From Comamonadaceae bacterium (GTDB lineage: Bacteria; Pseudomonadota; Gammaproteobacteria; Burkholderiales; Burkholderiaceae_C): DNA of 5,861 nt. Location: positions 1 through 5,861 of the forward strand of contig CANHBU010000136.1 in NCBI GenBank assembly GCA_947458345.1, written 5' to 3'. Below are positions 5,051 to 5,861 of this stretch, piece after piece; position 1 is the stretch's first letter; each line of letters starts with the position of its first letter. The translations under genes were made by a program, and so were the position numbers. Below the pieces are notes generated by a model. The model was not told the DNA's origin. It saw only the letters and a program-made list of their open reading frames with translations, and searched no databases.

Positions 5051-5861
5051 CTATCGTGGCCTTGACCCCTTGAGCATGTCGCGCATGTCCTGCAGCGGTA
5101 AAGCGGTCACCGCATCGGCTTTCAGACGCAGGGGGGCGCGCAAGGCATGGCCGTAGACCAACTCGACCGTCAGGCCCAGCCGACCATCGCTGCGGCGTGG
5201 CCAGCGCTGCTCGATCGCCTGCAACAAACGCTGCTTCCAGGGGCGGGCACGCAAACCGGCAAAGCGCTGCGGATGCACATTTCGGCCCCACTGACGCAAC
5301 TCGGCCAGCAGGCGCTCGCCCGAATCGAAGGTCAGGGTGAGCCTTTCCATGTCCATCACCGGCTCGGCAAAGCCGCAAGCGACCAGCATGTCGCCCCAAT
5401 CGTGCATATCGGTCAGCTGCGCGCCGGCCGCAGGCCAGCCCAACTCGTCGTAGAGCACGCGCATCTCGACCGCAGTGTCCGGACCCAGGCAGGAAAACAT
5501 CAGGAAACCGTCGACCTGCAGCAGGCCATGCCAGCGCAGCAGCAAGGCCTGCGGGTCCAGTTGCGTGTGCAGCACCAAATTGGCCCAGACCATGTCCTGC
5601 GACTGCTGAGGCGGCTCTTGCCAGGCCAACTGCCGGCCCCGCCAGTGCCACCAAGCGGGCGCATACAGCTGGCGTGCCAGCGTCTGGCGCGCGTCGCTGG
5701 TCTCGAGCAAACTGGCCCGCTGGCCGAGCTCGGCCAGCAACAGGCGGTTGACCTCAGTGCCCGTGTTCAGCGGCGCCCAATGGGTCCAGGCCTGCGGCTT
5801 GGCGCGTATCCACTGCAGCCGCTCAAACATGCGCTGGGCGACCTGCGCATGCAGCCAGTCG
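5051..5861 (-). CDS. BioC-like methyltransferase (start beyond right edge)
   Basis: The frame ends at TAG (5053-5051) and is open to the right edge, giving 269 visible residues. The first internal ATG (5830) is probably not the start: the ten codons before it (DWLHAQVAQR) continue the pattern WLHxxVAxRMxERL seen in BioC-like proteins. The family is SAM-dependent, and BioC itself O-methylates the malonyl thioester in biotin synthesis. The later core is well preserved: DMVWANLVLH (about 89-98), a GFLMFSCLGPD strand-turn (about 118-128), TDMHDWGDML, and a C-terminal half resembling E. coli BioC. The glycine-rich SAM motif I is degenerate, with APLNTGTEV (29-37) where GxGxG is expected. It may be a BioC paralogue with altered function rather than true BioC. 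It precedes the DUF2244 gene by 114 bp. No gene symbol is given because catalytic identity is unclear. Confidence 0.8.
   Translation of the reverse strand, partial: DWLHAQVAQRMFERLQWIRAKPQAWTHWAPLNTGTEVNRLLLAELGQRASLLETSDARQTLARQLYAPAWWHWRGRQLAWQEPPQQSQDMVWANLVLHTQLDPQALLLRWHGLLQVDGFLMFSCLGPDTAVEMRVLYDELGWPAAGAQLTDMHDWGDMLVACGFAEPVMDMERLTLTFDSGERLLAELRQWGRNVHPQRFAGLRARPWKQRLLQAIEQRWPRRSDGRLGLTVELVYGHALRAPLRLKADAVTALPLQDMRDMLKGSRPR

Noticed and set aside
4668..5654. 328-codon minus-strand frame overlapping the methyltransferase and DUF2244 genes
   Set aside because: It runs through two better-supported genes on the same strand in another frame and through their intergenic gap, with Ala/Arg/Gly-rich composition and no recognisable domain.

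Overview
The window is GC-rich chromosomal DNA carrying the core of an aa3-type cytochrome c oxidase (complex IV) gene cluster. All seven genes lie on the minus strand, so transcription runs from right to left. Gene order, protein wording and GC content point to a betaproteobacterium of the Burkholderiales, most likely a Comamonadaceae relative. That placement is inference from recalled family resemblance, not from a search.

Reading along transcription (right to left), the first gene is the 3' part of a BioC-like methyltransferase gene (5051-5861, open at the right edge). A gap of about 114 bp follows, and then a DUF2244 membrane protein with a non-ATG start (4433-4936). Next is a 103-bp intergenic region with a perfect TATAAT box facing the oxidase genes. 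The oxidase block is coxB (subunit II, CuA domain fused to a C-terminal cytochrome c domain), coxA (subunit I, heme a / heme a3-CuB), a 36-residue single-membrane-segment protein too short for ordinary ORF calling, cox11/ctaG (copper chaperone for CuB), a 69-residue DUF2970 membrane protein, and coxC (subunit III, cut by the left edge).

The genes fit one assembly line. CoxB takes electrons from cytochrome c, or passes them through its own fused heme c domain, into CuA. CoxA reduces O2 and pumps protons. Cox11 delivers copper to CuB in CoxA. CoxC stabilises the core. The two or three small membrane proteins between them are probably assembly or stability factors. Spacing is tight: 39 bp for coxB-coxA, 6 bp for coxA-small ORF, 9 bp for small ORF-cox11, an ATGA overlap for cox11-DUF2970, and 78 bp for DUF2970-coxC. 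This suggests one transcript with translational coupling in the middle.

No mobile elements, CRISPR arrays, tRNA or rRNA genes were seen, and no stretch over 300 bp lacks a gene. The window is mostly a conventional respiratory locus. The points worth a second look are the 36-aa ORF, the degenerate SAM-binding motif of the BioC-like protein and its extension past the edge, the His/Asp-rich tail of CoxA, the fused cytochrome c domain of CoxB, and the uncharacterised DUF2244 and DUF2970 proteins.
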